A DNA stretch of 64,000 bases from Erigeron canadensis (GCF_010389155.1 NC_057768.1:48029633-48093632); one strand, 5' to 3'; counted from the stretch's first letter, positions 11,531 to 24,880 are shown. Numbers and translations: made by a program. Notes: a model not told the origin generated them from the sequence alone.

Positions 11531-11922
11531 CGGGTGTTTGGTATGATGGAATGGAAAGGGGAAAAAGGGAATGAGAAATACTTCCATTGTTTGTTTGCGA
11601 CGAATAAAGGGAATGAGAAAAGAGAAAGGGGGAATCAATTCCATTTTCTCTATTCTCTACAAATTGTAGAGAATAAATTGTAGAGAATGGATGAAAATGG
11701 AAAAAAAAAAAAAAAAAAATTTTTTGAAATTTTTTTTTTTTTGAAGATGTTATATGTAATAAATGTATTATTAATTAAAATTTTGTCTTTTATATATATT
11801 CATTCTCTGTTGATACCAAACAACGGAATCCATTCTCTTTTCAAATAGTCATTCTCTTTCTCACTATTTTCATTCTCTATTACATTTCCATTCTCTATGA
11901 TTACCTTCTACCAAACACCCCC
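11531..11922. mobile_element. MITE with GGGTGTTTGGTA terminal inverted repeats
   Basis: The left end GGGTGTTTGGTATGATGGAA is matched at the right by TTCTACCAAACACCCC in inverted orientation. The interior is rich in GAATGAGAAA and its complement TTTCTCATTC-type words, and has a long A-run/T-run centre at about 11700-11745. It is non-coding. Similar TTTGGT-ended elements occur in many plants, and an independent one lies at 27078-27357. Confidence 0.65.
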
Positions 11923-12285
11923 TAAATTCTCTACATCTATGAGCAATCTACAAAATACGAAGAGCAAACAATAGAATCAAACGCTTCACAACAACACATC
12001 TTGATGTCATTTTGCATTGATATTTCCCGCTTTTCGTATGTACCATGCATCACCATATGAATTATATAGCTTTAAAAATATCCTTCCTACAGCCTAAATG
12101 AGCATTATCACACCAGTGAAGAAGAGCAGTAGGTGACAAATCGGGAATGTCAATTTTTTTCCAGCCGCACGTTGTCGATCATATATATATATATATATAC
12201 AGTGAAGATTTTTCCAGCCTAAATATCCTTCCAAAGACTCGAAAACCATATATATATATATATATAGTGAAGATTTATAATAAAT
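11923..12285. other. Intergenic DNA with duplicated (TA)n-flanked segment
   Basis: Two short segments, each with a (TA)n tract followed by AGTGAAGATTT, occur at about 12180-12210 and 12250-12275. Nothing else is recognised. Confidence 0.35.
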
Positions 12286-12545
12286 AAAGTATTTTTCATT
12301 TTTCATCCCTGAATATGTCGCATTTTTCACTTTCAGTCCCTCAAGTTTAAATAGGAAAAGACATTAATGGCCTCACTTGTTTTGCACGTGCGGAAGTTAA
12401 CGGCTGAAACTTAACACCGTTTGGCAAAAGGACTTCAATTGCAAAATTTTGCCAACTTTAAGGTCAAAATTGTAATTTTTAAATGTTAGGGACAAAAAGT
12501 GCAAAAGCTGTCAGCTTCAGGGACGAAAAGTGTAATTTACCCTAA
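12286..12545. repeat. Dispersed repeat ending in GTAATTTACCCTA
   Basis: The right end (AGTGTAATTTACCCTAAA) resembles the terminus of the MITE pair at 3990 and 4864, but the interior is different. Words such as TTTTTCACTTTCAGTCCCT and its near complement AGGGACGAAAAGTG lie at opposite ends, suggesting a diverged inverted-repeat element. Confidence 0.4.
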
Positions 12546-14264
12546 ATCTTTTGTAACTGAACAATTCTGGAAAAGATGTAGCGAGGTTTCAATTCCGATT
12601 TTGCAAAATGGACTATTTATCTGAATGCCCATGATTTGTATTTAGTATGACTAAGTTTTTCTGGTCCATGAAGGTGACGATCCATTGGATTTTGCTGTAT
12701 GTGCCATGGATTGGACGGGTTGGTTAGTTTCGTTCAACAATGTATTGTATAGAGTTGGGCTATCTTTGAGATTGGTACTCTTTAAGATTTCAACGAGCCG
12801 ATTTCAAATAATCAATTAAAACAAGAAGTACATGTCAAGGTATCTTTATGATATGTTAAAGGAAGTAATTTAGTATTTAATCAAAAGTCGATTTTGTATT
12901 AACAATTACATAATCAAGGTTATTGCTTTGTTGGGGCGGCTATGATATGTTGTACTTTGATGTGACAAGTTAAATTTTTAAATATAAAAAACACCTCATT
13001 GTATAAGATGATAAGCCTAAAAATTGAAAGCAAATTCTAGTATGATATCTATGGCTAATTATTAATATAACAATTCCCAAAAGTCGATGGCCTCTCTAAT
13101 TTACTGTGGTTTTTACTGTAGGAAAAAACTAGTAATTTTTTATTGCTTACTGTAGCAGACATATGTTGTTGATGTTGCATGATGGTACAAACAAGAGGCA
13201 GCCGCCATTTTTTTCTTCTTTTTGGGCTAAGTCCACGAGACAAACAAAAGGGCGTAAGCCCACTTCCATTTTTTTTTCCACCCACTAATCCACTATCTTA
13301 TTGACTAATTTTTTCCTCTCATTTTTTTTTTCCATTTTGAATATTTTTCTTTGTTTTTTATAAACTTTAATAATATTAGCTTTTAAAATTTATAGTATAT
13401 ATTTAGCCATTTATGTACTGTGTTATGGTCGTAAATATTGATATATTAAAGTTCTTAGCCCCGATCGTAACTAATAGTTCATTTAGCCGTCGTTTAGTGT
13501 CCTTGATATTTTTTTTAATAAACCTTAATAATATTAGCTTTAATCATTTTTATTTAATTTTTAAAAAACAATTATTTTTATAAGCTTTAATAATATTAGC
13601 TTTAATAATGTTTTTTTTTTTACTATAAAAAACTACTTTTAAATAAGAAAATATATTTGTTACCCCGGTCAATAGTCATGTAACTATCACAGTATAATGT
13701 ACGTACTGTTTTCGCCATAATAAGAGGGTTAGTTTTTAACCCTTTTTTAATTTATCTAAAATTGCTTATATATATATATATATTTCATTTTTTTTCCTTA
13801 TTGTTTCTTTTAAATGCTCCTAACAGTTAGGTAATCACCAACCAATGGCTAGATAATTGTGTAGTGTTTCCGCTACAACTAAATAACAATTACTTTTAAA
13901 TAATTTCTTACATCCGTTTTTATTCTTCGCGTTCTTCTATATGTGTTTTAAGTATTGTTCTGTATATCGGGCAACACTGTCTCTAGATATCAGTTTTTAT
14001 AAAAAAAAAAAACAAAGGTGATATTTCCAACTCCTCGCAATGCACGGGTTACAATTCTTGTTCACAGAAATGGCACCAAATTCTTTATTACCGATGGTAG
14101 ACATCGTGAAATCTTTTTAGTTATACACTTTATTTAGTTTTTTCCCATAGCCAGTCATATATCTTTTAAAAATCTTTATGCGTACCTGAAATAAGTACCC
14201 AGTTACCTTTTATATAAGTTTTTGAATATAGAAAATAAAAAATCTAATATATATATATATATAT
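12546..14264. other. AT-rich intergenic DNA
   Basis: This contains T-rich and TAATATTAGCTTT repeats around 13340-13620 and a decayed GC-type Helitron-like end near 14034-14060 (CTCGCAATGCACGGGTTAC...CTTGT). The 76-codon frame at 13055-13285 (-) has no recognisable features. Confidence 0.35.
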
Positions 14265-14266
14265 AT

Positions 14267-14441
14267 GCGGGAAAAATGAATATGTTTCTAATAGCATGTA
14301 TCATACATGCTTCCCCCTCACAATCTTTTAAAAATTTAAACATTGATTTCAATCACATGGCTTAATGTTTAATATTTTTTTAAATGATTTGTGAGAAAAG
14401 AAGCATGTATGATTAATGCTATTAGAAGCATATTCATTATT

Positions 14442-14446
<5 letters not shown>
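14267..14446. mobile_element. Small fold-back element
   Basis: The left arm GAATATGTTTCTAATAGCAT is mirrored by ATGCTATTAGAAGCATATTC on the right, and GCATGTATCATACATGCTTC by its counterpart. The arms enclose a central loop of about 80 bases. (TA)n tracts lie on both sides. It is non-coding. Confidence 0.55.
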
Positions 14447-14476
<30 letters not shown>

Positions 14477-14484
14477 AAAAGTGA

Positions 14485-14655
14485 GTTTGAGTTTGTTATG
14501 CACCCAACTTGGGTGTAAACCCCCTCTCGTACCAATATTTTAATATTTTGAATAAATGCTTACCCCCCCAATGATTTTTATGGTTTAAAAAAAGGTATGT
14601 GAGGGGTTTTCACCAAACTTAGGTGTCTAACAGCCTCATACTCTCTTCCCCCTAT
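14485..14655. repeat. Dispersed repeat with partial relative at 19066
   Basis: It contains ACCAATATTTTAATATTT, ATGATTTTTATG and ...CTTAGGTGTCTAACAGCCT. The words CTTAGGTGT, ATTTTTATG and CTAACAGCCTTATA recur in the same family at about 19066-19190, inside the dehydrogenase intron. Confidence 0.4.
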
Positions 14656-14734
14656 ATATATATTTCGAATGGCTAATTTCATTAAAAATTATAAACCCGC
14701 AATACAAACACCAAAGTAACACACCAATGAAAAG

Positions 14735-14895
14735 AGAAAATTGATAAATCCTCCTAAAGATCAGCCTAAAAATCCTTCTAAAGTTATAAGAAAGTGACAT
14801 GTGTTGTCCACTAATTTTTTTTCTTAATTTCACCCCTGATTTTTTCACATGTAATCATCTCATGATTAAAAGAATATTTAGGCTATTTAGTTAGA
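14735..14895. mobile_element. MITE, family with copies near 17480 and 62189
   Basis: The ends carry AGCCTAAAAATCCTTCTAAA on the left and a diverged complement on the right (AATATTTAGGCTATTTAGTT). The core word GACATGTG...TCCACTAATT is shared with the copy at 62189-62364, which has better preserved ends. Confidence 0.55.
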
Positions 14896-16087
14896 AAAAT
14901 CTTTTCTCATTAAAAAAAAACTAACATAGCCAAGATATGTTGTATACTTTCTTGAGAATAAGCTGGTGGAATAATAATGAAAATAAAAGTATAAAAATAC
15001 ATAAAACAGTAAAAGGTATGGTAATGATGAATTGATGACCATAAAAGAAAGATAGCCCACATCTACTTTAGTGAGAAAATGGTGGGTGCAACCCACGATG
15101 CATGATACGGAAATGGGCAAAATGCATTTTCCATCCATCAAAATCCCTTTTCCATGGGCCAGCCCAATCCTATTATCCAGATAATAATAATTTAATTTCT
15201 TATACATGACGGATTTAAATTTTTTTTTTTTTTTTTTGGCGGTAGAAAAGGTATTCTTCTTGGGGTTTAGAAAGTACCCCATCTCCCAAAAGTGTTCTAT
15301 GTTTGACTTTTTACAAGTTTTATTTTCAAATAAATAAAAATACTAAAAGTAAAATTCGAAAATAATAAAGCCCAAGCCCGATATATGGGCCCTTTTATTT
15401 TAACTTTTGGTTCTATTATTGTACGAGTAATACTCCCGGAAACGTGAGTTTCATTCGTACGATTAAAGATATATGAAGTTTTACAAAGTTATAGTTAATA
15501 CACAGTACAGTTTCAGATTATTGAGTAATTTTTGAAGGTTTTAATTTGTTAAAAGGTTAAATGCGTAAATAAAACTTTAATTAATCAAATGAGCTAGTAT
15601 GTGTTGTGGTTAATGCATGTTGCATGTAGATTCTTGAGACAGATTGTAGTCAGTGACAAGATCCATTTAATTTGATGATTTTAATATTAAAATATGTATC
15701 ACATGATTGATCAGATAGAGACCAAAACCTGACATTATATAAAACATGGTTATATAATTAACTTGATCCTTCAATTAGCATCCAATAACAATAGAGCTAA
15801 ATGTCAAATGATGTAACATAACAATGACAGAATCTGCCTAACATCGCACCAACATAAATATTATCTTATAATAAATATATAATCAGACTTTGCATATGCA
15901 CTTGTGACTTGTATGTATATATATAAAATATATAATGTGTACATTAAGAAAAATACAACTTGTAAACTTCATCTAACCTGTCTTTACATGTGTTCATGGA
16001 GTATCAAGTATTTTTCTAATTTGATGCTTTGAAGTATCGTCTAATATATATAGAAACATATGTATACATGTTGCTTAATTTAATATT
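14896..16087. other. Intergenic DNA 3' of the dehydrogenase
   Basis: No second gene is supported. The 131-codon frame at 14887-15282 (-) includes a poly-Lys run encoded by a T-tract and has no domain I recognise. I treat it as chance. Confidence 0.4.
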
Positions 16088-18273
16088 CTACGCAGCTGAA
16101 AACGGAGCGAAAACAGTTTTCCAGTCAGTTGAAACCATAATTTCAGAAAATGACCATAACCGCGCAGCTTCTTTTGGGTTGTATCCTATTTTAGAGTTTG
16201 AAGCTTCGTTGCAATCCGCAAAATATTTTCCACTCACATTGTTCAGTTCAGGATGAGTTGCAACATAACATGTTGTGGCAGCAGCCTGCAGTGGCACATA
16301 TATAATGCGAAATTACTATATATGCCTGCCTCCATTAAATTTTAGAGTTTCCGGCCAGTTTTATTTGTAGGAACTATATATAATTACCTGAGGAATTGTT
16401 TTCAAGAGCTTCGAACTTAAAAAGAATACGAAATCTGCAACACAAAATATAAAATTTCAAAATTTAAAGCTTATTAAATATATACGTACATACATATATA
16501 TTCTCTTGTTTCAATTTTATTCTTTACATTACTATTTAATTTGTTTGTCCAAGATACATATTCATAATTCACAAAATTTATTCAGTAAAAATCAATCCAT
16601 TGTGTCTATATATTACACCCTCACGTAAATATCATTATCATATATATTAATTCTTTAGTTAAATGTATGTGTTAAATACACCCAAATATATATACATTTT
16701 ATCGATCAACTAAAAATTATATTAGTTTTATTTTGACATTAATTTTAGTTTTCTCTGTTTGTAGTAAGTAATATTACTAATATATATATACATTCTCTCA
16801 CAGCTCGGTTTAACTTTAACATTTGGTCAATGAAGTAAAAATGTGCGTAAATCATAATTAATAAAACTACCAATAGTACGTACGTACAGTACGTACCTGT
16901 GATGAAGCCTTCACGTTCTCTTGTGAGTCCGGTTCTTACAATCCCAGGATGTACACAGTTTACCGTCACGTTAGCCCCCATTTGCTGTTAACACAAGATC
17001 AACACAAAAATCCATTAAATTAATTTTACTTACATTTATTTAGCGATTATATATAATAGTTGTTAATTAGTACTAGTATCTTCAATTCTATATGACCAAT
17101 ATTTGGGCATATATATAATCAAGCAGGATATCAGATATGTTTTGTAACAGTGTGGTTAAATAGTCATAGCTAGTTTTGGTTGCTTAAGAAAAAGAAATTT
17201 TATAGTATATGCCAATATATATATATATCCCATATGTATATATGGTATACAGAAATATATATGTAACATGGCCGGTTATCATATGCAAGATTGATGACAA
17301 CGTAACGCAATATGTGTATAGTACCCGGAGTCTATGAGCAAGTTCCTTGGTATGCAAAACGTTAGCGAGCTTCGAGATTGTATATGCACGTGTTGCATCG
17401 TAATGACTGTAACAAGACAAATATACAGAGAATATAGTCAAACACGTACTCCATTATATTTATGTATAGGGAATTCAGCCTCTTAACAAAATAGCTTAAA
17501 AATCTTCTATAGCTTAAAAATCTTCTTAATTATTGAATGATGACATGTGAAAAAATCATAAGATAAAATTAGGAATGAGAATTAGTTAATAACAAATGTC
17601 ATCTTTTTAAAACTTTAAAAGGATTTTTAGAATAATATATAAAAAGATTTATCATTTTCATGTATGTATATTTATTTATTGTTAAACTTAGATGTATTTA
17701 TGATCACCATTTTCGATACTTTATGAAACCAACGTGGATATAGTCAAAGCTCATTACTATTTATGATCGATCATGCTGCCTTTATGTAAAAAAGGTGGCT
17801 GTATTCAAGTTGAATTGGTTACTAGAGTTTACTTACAATTTAATTTTTCCCCATCTTTAGTGTTTAGTGGTCCAAAATTACATAAATAGTACGTACACGT
17901 AGTACAGTTTTCATAATTAAAAGTTGATATGATGAAACCATCTTTTTTATTCTTCCTTCAACAATAAGACTAATCACTAACTTATGATGCATAAGACGAA
18001 ATAAAACATAACGAGTATTTGAAAATAATATAAAGTCAAAAGTCAAAGCTATATATACAATTCTTTTAATAAAAACTTCATCTTCATATACTGTACGTAC
18101 GATAAAAGGCCAAATGTCTAATCCACCACCACTAAGACTACCTCAAATTTTGTGTAGGGGGATTGCCATATAACTAATTAATTAGATGGTCAAAAGTCAA
18201 AATACCCTCGCAATATTCACAAAGCTCGATATCGTATACTCTATTATGTCAAACTTAATTGTCATGTAGATTA

Positions 18274-18311
<38 letters not shown>

Positions 18312-20284
18312 TTTTAAAGGTCAATTTCGTTGGAAATTTCGTGTCGCAATTCGACAGCGGAAGGTCTAACATACGTTGTCTTAGCCGGGTCCGCGCTAGA
18401 GAGCTCTCTCGAAGTAGAAATGTCTATTTCAAATACCCGATAGGGGAAAACCCCCTATTAATCTGCTCGAATGCACGACGATCAATAGGGGTAAACTCTG
18501 CCCTCTCAGACTTGAACATGGGTACACCCAAGCCAAGCCCTCATAAAGGGACTTCCTTATGTCCTCCCCAAGGCTTGAACTCAAGACCTCATGTATAAGG
18601 GGATGATATTTCAACCATTGAGCTAATACTCAAGGATATATATTTATGATACTTTCCAAAAAATCTTAATTTATGATACCAAACTTTAATTCAAAGTAGA
18701 TAACTAGGAGTAAATCTATATTCTCTAATAAAACAAACTATATTTTTTTTTCTTAAACTTTTTGTCTTTGAAAAACCAAAAACACTATTCTCCTTTATTC
18801 ATCAATTTAAACATCTACATCTAATATACTTATAACACCCTTGATTAATGAAATAATTTACAGTATAGATCCCCTAACACATAAAATAACTACAATATCA
18901 CCTTTAACATCAATTACTTTTACAATCATCACCATCGTCACCCATCACTATCCCCACTGCCACCCCCACCATGGTCACCACCACCACTACCCCACCACCA
19001 TCGCATTGTGCGGACATAAGTATAGTTTAAGAAAATCAAACACGTACTACAATATATATATATAAGGTTGTCCGACATCTAAACTTAGGTGTGAAATCCC
19101 TCGCATACTAATATTTTATTATTTATTGATTAATGATTTTTATGTGGAATCCTTCGCATACCTAACAGCCTTATATTCACATCCCATGCCATATATATAA
19201 TTATATATAAATAAGCATTACCTTTTTTATATATTCATATAAAAATGAGATATATGTATTACTACGTACCTTTTATCTCGAGTGATTTGACCAAGTGAGC
19301 GAATCAAGTCACCAGAAAACCAAGTATGGATGCCTGACGACACATTCACTATTCGTCCTTGAATTCCTGTTGTTTTCGCCGTTGCAATCATCTTCTTCAG
19401 CAACAATTTCGTTAACAGGAAATGACCTAATGGAAGCAATTAATTCGTAACATGTTACATATATATGATCCTCAAGCTTCTAATTTTCTTTCAATTAACT
19501 CGTAACATGTTAGATATGAACGTACCAAATTAAACACTAAAAACTAGATTACTTACCTAAATAATTGGTGGCAAACGTCATCTCGATTCCATCTTCCGAT
19601 ATGCCATGATCGTACGAGAATTTGCCGGCATTATTGCTATATCACAAGGAAAAAGAAAACCGTTAACTAACGAATTGAGCTAGCTAGTGGCATTATTTGA
19701 ATATAGAAGTTAATTACATGAGCAGATTGAGAGGCAAATTGAGAGCTTCAAAATCCGAAACAAATTTCCTCACGGATTTGAGAGAGCTAAGATCAAGAGG
19801 CATGACGATAATATGTAGTGATGAATCATTATCATTATTAAACTCTGAGGATATACTAGCCTTTATTTTCTCGGCAGCTTTCAGGTTCCGAGCAGGTATC
19901 ACAATACGAGCCCCACGCTTAGCCAAAACACGAGCCGTCTCAGCACCAATTCCGGATGTCGCACCTTCATTTGTGTAATCAAAATTTAATTATATATAAT
20001 CATTAAAAGAAAAAGAAGTCCACCAATGATACGACAATGATGATGAAAGTGTTGCATGTGCATGAATAATATGATGAAAAAAGTACGAGTAATATAATAT
20101 ACAGTACTGTATATATATATATATAACAATTAAAGATGATAATAATATATGATCGATCACCGGTGATGATGGCGGTCAAGAAGCATAAATTGGCACAGTT
20201 GTCGGTCACTTGTTCAGCAGTGGATTTTGAGCCGTAGCCGCTTGGTCCGACGGTGCCTGTCAAGTACTTGATCGATTCTATCAT
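16088..20284 (-). CDS. Short-chain dehydrogenase/reductase, TIC32-like
   Basis: Eight exons, 340 aa: 20161-20284, 19718-19964, 19557-19636, 19270-19426, 17325-17406, 16897-16984, 16388-16434 and 16088-16285. All joins use GT-AG and keep frame. The Rossmann NAD(P)-binding motif TGATSGIG is at residues 41-48, NNAG at about 125-128, a catalytic Ser in NVSS near 181, and the catalytic pair Tyr211-x3-Lys215. These are complete, so the enzyme is probably active as an NAD(P)(H)-dependent oxidoreductase. Overall order and length match plant TIC32/retinol-dehydrogenase-like proteins. TIC32 itself is a chloroplast inner-envelope redox sensor, but this family is large. The short N-terminus here (STAEQVTDN before the fold) gives no clear transit peptide, so location and substrate are unknown. 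Intron 4 (17407-19269) is unusually long and holds a SINE and MITE remnants. Confidence 0.9.
17480..17645. mobile_element. MITE remnant in dehydrogenase intron 4
   Basis: The left end TCTTAACAAAATAGCTTAAA and the core ATGACATGTG match the family at 14735 and 62189. The right side, AAAAGGATTTTTAG, is an inverted match of the left. It lies fully within intron 4 on the genomic map. Confidence 0.5.
18307..18637 (-). mobile_element. tRNA-derived SINE, copy 1 (in dehydrogenase intron 4)
   Basis: On the minus strand the element begins with a polymerase III A box (TTAGCTCAATGGTTGA, 18611-18626) and a B box (GGTCTTGAGTTCAAGCC, 18572-18588). About 230 bases of body follow, and it ends in an A-rich tail (plus-strand T-run 18307-18315). 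A second copy with the same body lies at 52705-53043. It is inserted in sense orientation relative to the host gene. The flanking (TA)n prevents a clear target-site duplication call. Confidence 0.8.
19066..19190. repeat. Relative of the repeat at 14485
   Basis: It shares AACTTAGGTGT, ACTAATATTTTA, TGATTTTTATG and CTAACAGCCTTATA in the same order with the repeat at 14485-14655. It lies inside dehydrogenase intron 4. Confidence 0.4.
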
Positions 20285-20440
20285 TTTCTGATCGATCAGC
20301 AAACGTAAATATAAATATTTATGGTGTGTTGGTTTTGGGTTTTCTTTTTGACTTTTCTGTGTGTGTGTTGTGTTGACTAGTGTAGTGAGTGACTTTATTA
20401 TTGTCGGATTATAACACCAACTTGTTATGCAAACAAGACA

Positions 20441-20478
<38 letters not shown>

Positions 20479-21449
20479 AAGAGTGTGTGCGTGGGCGTTG
20501 TGAATCTAAGTTAATGTCAAACAACAGAGAAATTAAGAAAGTGAGTGTGGATAGATACACATAGATGTATAGAGATCGCAGAAATCACGGTTTAGGGAAA
20601 GGCAGGGCATGGCAGAGTGGCCCGGCCCGGCCTGCTGTCGGGTATACAAAGGATGGTCCTGAACCTGCACTGCACCTAGCTAGCTACCTAACTTAGCCTT
20701 ACATTCACTTGTTTCTGTCACTCTTTTAATTGGTTTATATATATAGCTATATATATTATTGATCGAATGATCGATAGATAGATACCGAAGATGCAAAAAG
20801 TTCAGTTAAATTTTGACATCGTCCTGTTCTGCTCTTTTATATTATTGCATTACCCTTTTTCTTTCTTTATTGAATTATATATATTTATACTTACGTGTAT
20901 ATCTTTACTCTAAATTGTACTTTTTAGTTATGCTTCTATTTTTAACACCCGTATTCAATTCAATACTGTCATCTTTAACGATATGACATCTTACATTCGT
21001 CTCAATCTTCTTACATATATATTGTTATACGAGTATATATATTAACTTGTTGGCGACTACCTAAAACTATTCTTCCTCGTCGTTCCTTGACATGATTTAC
21101 CATATTATTTCATATATAAAAAATTTATATCTAATTACAGCTTTTTTAAACGCACTTAACTTAAACGTACTATCTCTAAAAGTTAGGCTTATTTAAATAC
21201 ATCCGCCAGTTTTTCCATTTTCTCAACAATACATCCTAATTAAATTCCCCTAATTTTATTTTGCACCAGTAGTATTTCAGTTAGGAAAAAATATATATAT
21301 TCTAAAAAAAATATAGGTTACTCATATGAGTTTTTGTGTGAATAAAAGGAATTACATGACACTTCAACAAGCAAAAACATGCATATAGACTTTTAGTGCG
21401 GACTCATAAAACCAACGGCAAATCTTGTACTACCTCAGCTGACGTGTTA
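20285..21449. other. Upstream region of the dehydrogenase
   Basis: Beyond the GA tract there is a short GC-rich patch (GGCCCGGCCCGGCC, near 20621) and then AT-rich DNA. No divergent gene is seen. Promoter elements cannot be singled out with confidence. Confidence 0.35.
20444..20473. repeat. (GA)n microsatellite upstream of the dehydrogenase
   Basis: A pure GA run of about 30 bases lies 160-190 bases upstream of the dehydrogenase start. It reads as (CT)n on the coding strand. CT-rich tracts near transcription starts are common in plant promoters and 5' UTRs. The open frame extending upstream of the ATG through this tract (to 20560) is not taken as coding because the conserved protein starts at 20284. 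Confidence 0.7.
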
Positions 21450-21677
21450 TACGGGATAGTCTAGTGATTAAGGAGTTTTTAACTTTGTGGTTTCTTCCTA
21501 AGGGGCCATGAGTTCAAATCATGTCACATGCAAATGTGGTGAAGAGGCTTTAGCAATGCTATAATCATCTATACATGGGAGAGCAAAACCAAGATTCAAA
21601 CCCGCCGGCGTGGACGCATTAAAGTTGGGGTGTTAGCCATTTATCCGTTCTGCATTTAAAAATAAAAATAAAAAAAC
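21450..21677 (+). mobile_element. tRNA-derived SINE, a second family
   Basis: An A box-like ATAGTCTAGTGATTAAGG is at 21456-21473 and a B box-like GGCCATGAGTTCAAATC at 21504-21520. These are followed by a body and an A-rich tail (AAAATAAAAATAAAAAAAC) ending near 21677. The body differs from the SINE at 18307. Target-site duplications are not obvious. Confidence 0.6.
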
Positions 21678-24600
21678 ACATTTTCTCACCTTCGGATGGT
21701 CGACATATAGTCTTCCGAATTTAATGCATTTGGATTCATTAATACATCTATCTAGACGGTACAAATTTGGATTTATAGGATAGCTGCTTAATTGGTAGAC
21801 CATTCAAGGATATGATTATGTTTTTATTAGCAACTAATTTCGACTGTATACTAAACAACAGTAATGGACAAACAAAGCAGGGAGGGGTAAACGACACGAG
21901 TGCCGAGAAGCAGAAAACAAGGATGACTTAATTAATTTGTGTGGTGGTTGCACGTGAGGCTTTCGATCTAAAGCTTTGCAGACAATGACTTGTCAATTTT
22001 AGACCTCTACAAAGTCCAACTCTATTTACCATTCGGAAACTTACTTTCTCTTTTAGTTTTACATTTAAAGGAACTAGCAATAACCATTCTTGATATTATA
22101 AAAAAAATGGGGATGGTGACTTTTGTGTTCCGATTATCTAAAACAAGTCAAATGTATGTAATCTAATCGACGTATATTTGTGGCCGTTTTTGATCATTTC
22201 TTTCGCCATCGAAAATACTGTTAGCCAACCTTTGTTGGTCGTTATTATTCGATTAGTTATGAGTATATTTGTTATATATGTGGCTAGATCATTCAACTCT
22301 AAAAAACAACTCATTAATCCAATTAGTTGCGTATATAGGCACATGCTTTATAATTTAGATGCAAAATTAAATTTAAAGAAACAATGCTTGCACATGGTTA
22401 TGGATGGGAAAGACTCATTAAACTGATCAAGACTTTGACTTTGAAAATCTTCAAAGATTCTTAATTGGTAGAGTACTTCGATGTAGCTCGTGTGGACTAT
22501 CCTCTCGATCATTTCCCTCACGTAACGGCCCACCGTAATTCTTTATAAAAACGAGCATGGTACCCGCACAATGCGGCGACGATGACATTAGTTGCGATAT
22601 GGTGGTGTCGGTGTCAAGTGATGTAAGTAATTGAGACAAAGATATTTGATTTTTAAGGATAGTGTGAAAGATAATGAAATGATTGTGTAAGTTAATTATT
22701 TAAGGGTAAAATGGTAATTTCGCATGTCCTAAAATTGTAAACTTTTCAACATATAGGTATAATTTTTATATAGTAGTATAGAAGTATAGATTAAGGATTA
22801 ATCATACATCTGGTGTGACGATTAGACTTAAATATATAGCTATTGAATATAAAAGTTGTTTAAAAACTAGTTTACCGATTGATGATCGAGATGACTAAAT
22901 TAAGGTGTTTCTAGATAATGCCAACAAAATATATGTGCTGATAATCGTGTACAGTAGTAGTATATATGCATGATGTTTACATGACGTCATGACGTGTTCT
23001 ATATTTGGTAGTATGTGACTACAACAAACGTATGGTTTGAGATACATATTTTATGAGATGAGATTGTTGATATGATATTTACTATTACTATTGCTGTATG
23101 CATATGATGATGTGTTCCTGCATGTTATGACTTGTGAGGTCGTAAAGGCGCGCAGGTAAGTGAGTTAATAAATGAAATCCATAACCAAGTCTCTTGCAGT
23201 GGATAACATGAAACGTTTATTTTAAGATATGACAAATAGCACGAAAATATCATTTGATCTGTAAGCATACAGTTCAAATGTTAGCTAGAACATTTGAACT
23301 TTCACGGTTTTTATTGCTTTAAGCAAAATTGTAATGGGTAATATAGATTATTTTTCATTTATTTGTATAGTAGAGAAATTATAATTAATCTTTCTAAGTA
23401 GTCCAGAATTTCAAGGACACGCATTTGAACAAAGATATATAAAGCTAGCTAGCTGACATACAGTATTAAATATTATATATCATGGTCGTCGAAGTGTGTA
23501 TTAATACTCATTTATAGATCTGATGATTACCTCGATAATTAGTCCTTCAAAATCCAGATACCATGATATAGCAAAAAGTGTATTGTTGAGATTAATTATA
23601 ATATAAACATGAAGGTAAGACAAAGATTACATAATATCATCAATAATAATGTGTTTCGACTAACATATTATATTAAATTATTCTAACTTTTTTTTTGTTA
23701 TATAAGAAAAGCTAAATTTTCTTGGAGAAAAAAATAGTAACCAACTACGTTTGACTAATAAAACATGATTTAAGTGTATATGCTCTACAAAACTGACTTT
23801 AATGATTAAAACCTATAAATAAATTAGAAGGTTATCAAGAATCTTTCTCATGACTTCCAAGTTCCCACTACCCATAACTCCGAATAATCTAATATGAGGA
23901 GCTTTTCGTTTTTAATTTTAGATGAGGAATGTTAGTGCTCAAATGAAGTCACTCAAACCAAATGATTGTCATGCTTTTCTCATGGTGGATTTATCATCTT
24001 TTAAGATCTTCTTAATTATGGCTCTAAGTATATAGAAAAAATTTTACTTTGCGAGCTGTGGTTTTCTTTATGTGGATATATAAACTTTCACTATTTTTTT
24101 TTATTCTAATTATTTTTTGAGTATTTTCAGCGACGTCTAAATGCGTTGTATTGTTATTTTTTTAGATTTCATTGTAATTGTATGGTGCCCGTGCATTACA
24201 ACGAACACCATTAACAAAGTGTCTCATGTAGTGATAATCGAAAACAGTCCGAGTGGATAATCAATTAAGACTTTCAAATAAGATAAGGGTTGTTTTATGT
24301 GGAGAGAAGTATCTTAGACAATCCTTCATGTATAAGTATGACTTTCAATAAGGGGTGTATTTTTTTTTATTAAGTATATAGGTATAGATTATATCGATGG
24401 AAAAAAAGAAAATAGAAAACAAAAACTTCACTATATTTTTCTTTTGGGTATAGTTGATGGAATTTTTTTAAGCCTCTTCCGATAGTAACTTCTTACTCAC
24501 CCAATCTTCATCTTCATATTAGACGTATTAGTGTTACGTCACCTTTTTTTACTTACCCAACTCATAACATGCTCTTATCAACAACATCTCTTCTTTACTT

Positions 24601-24880
24601 CTTTCTCAATATTTTATTATTTCTAATTAGTTAAACATAAAATTAAAACATTGCATATATTTATTAAATAAATTTTTTTATCAATAAAATAAAAATTACA
24701 TCAATAATAAACATTACATTGAAAAAAGTTATATTATAATAAAAAAAATTACATTAATAAAAAAATAACCTAAACTAAAAATACATTACATCGTTAAAAT
24801 TAGATAAAAAGTTAGATAAAATTAGATAAAAATATCAGTACATTAATTTATTAACATTGACGGGGCAAAATTTCAACTAC
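21678..24880. other. Intergenic DNA
   Basis: No supported gene. The overlapping frames at 22138-22639 on both strands lack protein-like features. A GC word at 22553-22570 (CCCGCACAATGCGGCG) resembles a decayed minus-strand Helitron end, and another lies at about 24188-24205. Confidence 0.35.

Noticed and set aside
14887..15282. 131-codon open frame on the minus strand
   Set aside because: It is low complexity with a homopolymer-derived Lys run, Tyr/Phe-rich tail and no recognisable domain, in AT-rich intergenic DNA.
20285..20560. Upstream extension of the dehydrogenase first exon frame (Ser/Leu-rich)
   Set aside because: The extension is translated from the (GA)n/(CT)n tract. The conserved protein starts at the ATG at 20284.
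22138..22639. Overlapping frames on both strands
   Set aside because: They show no motif, no codon pattern and no splice context, and lie beside repeat-like sequence.
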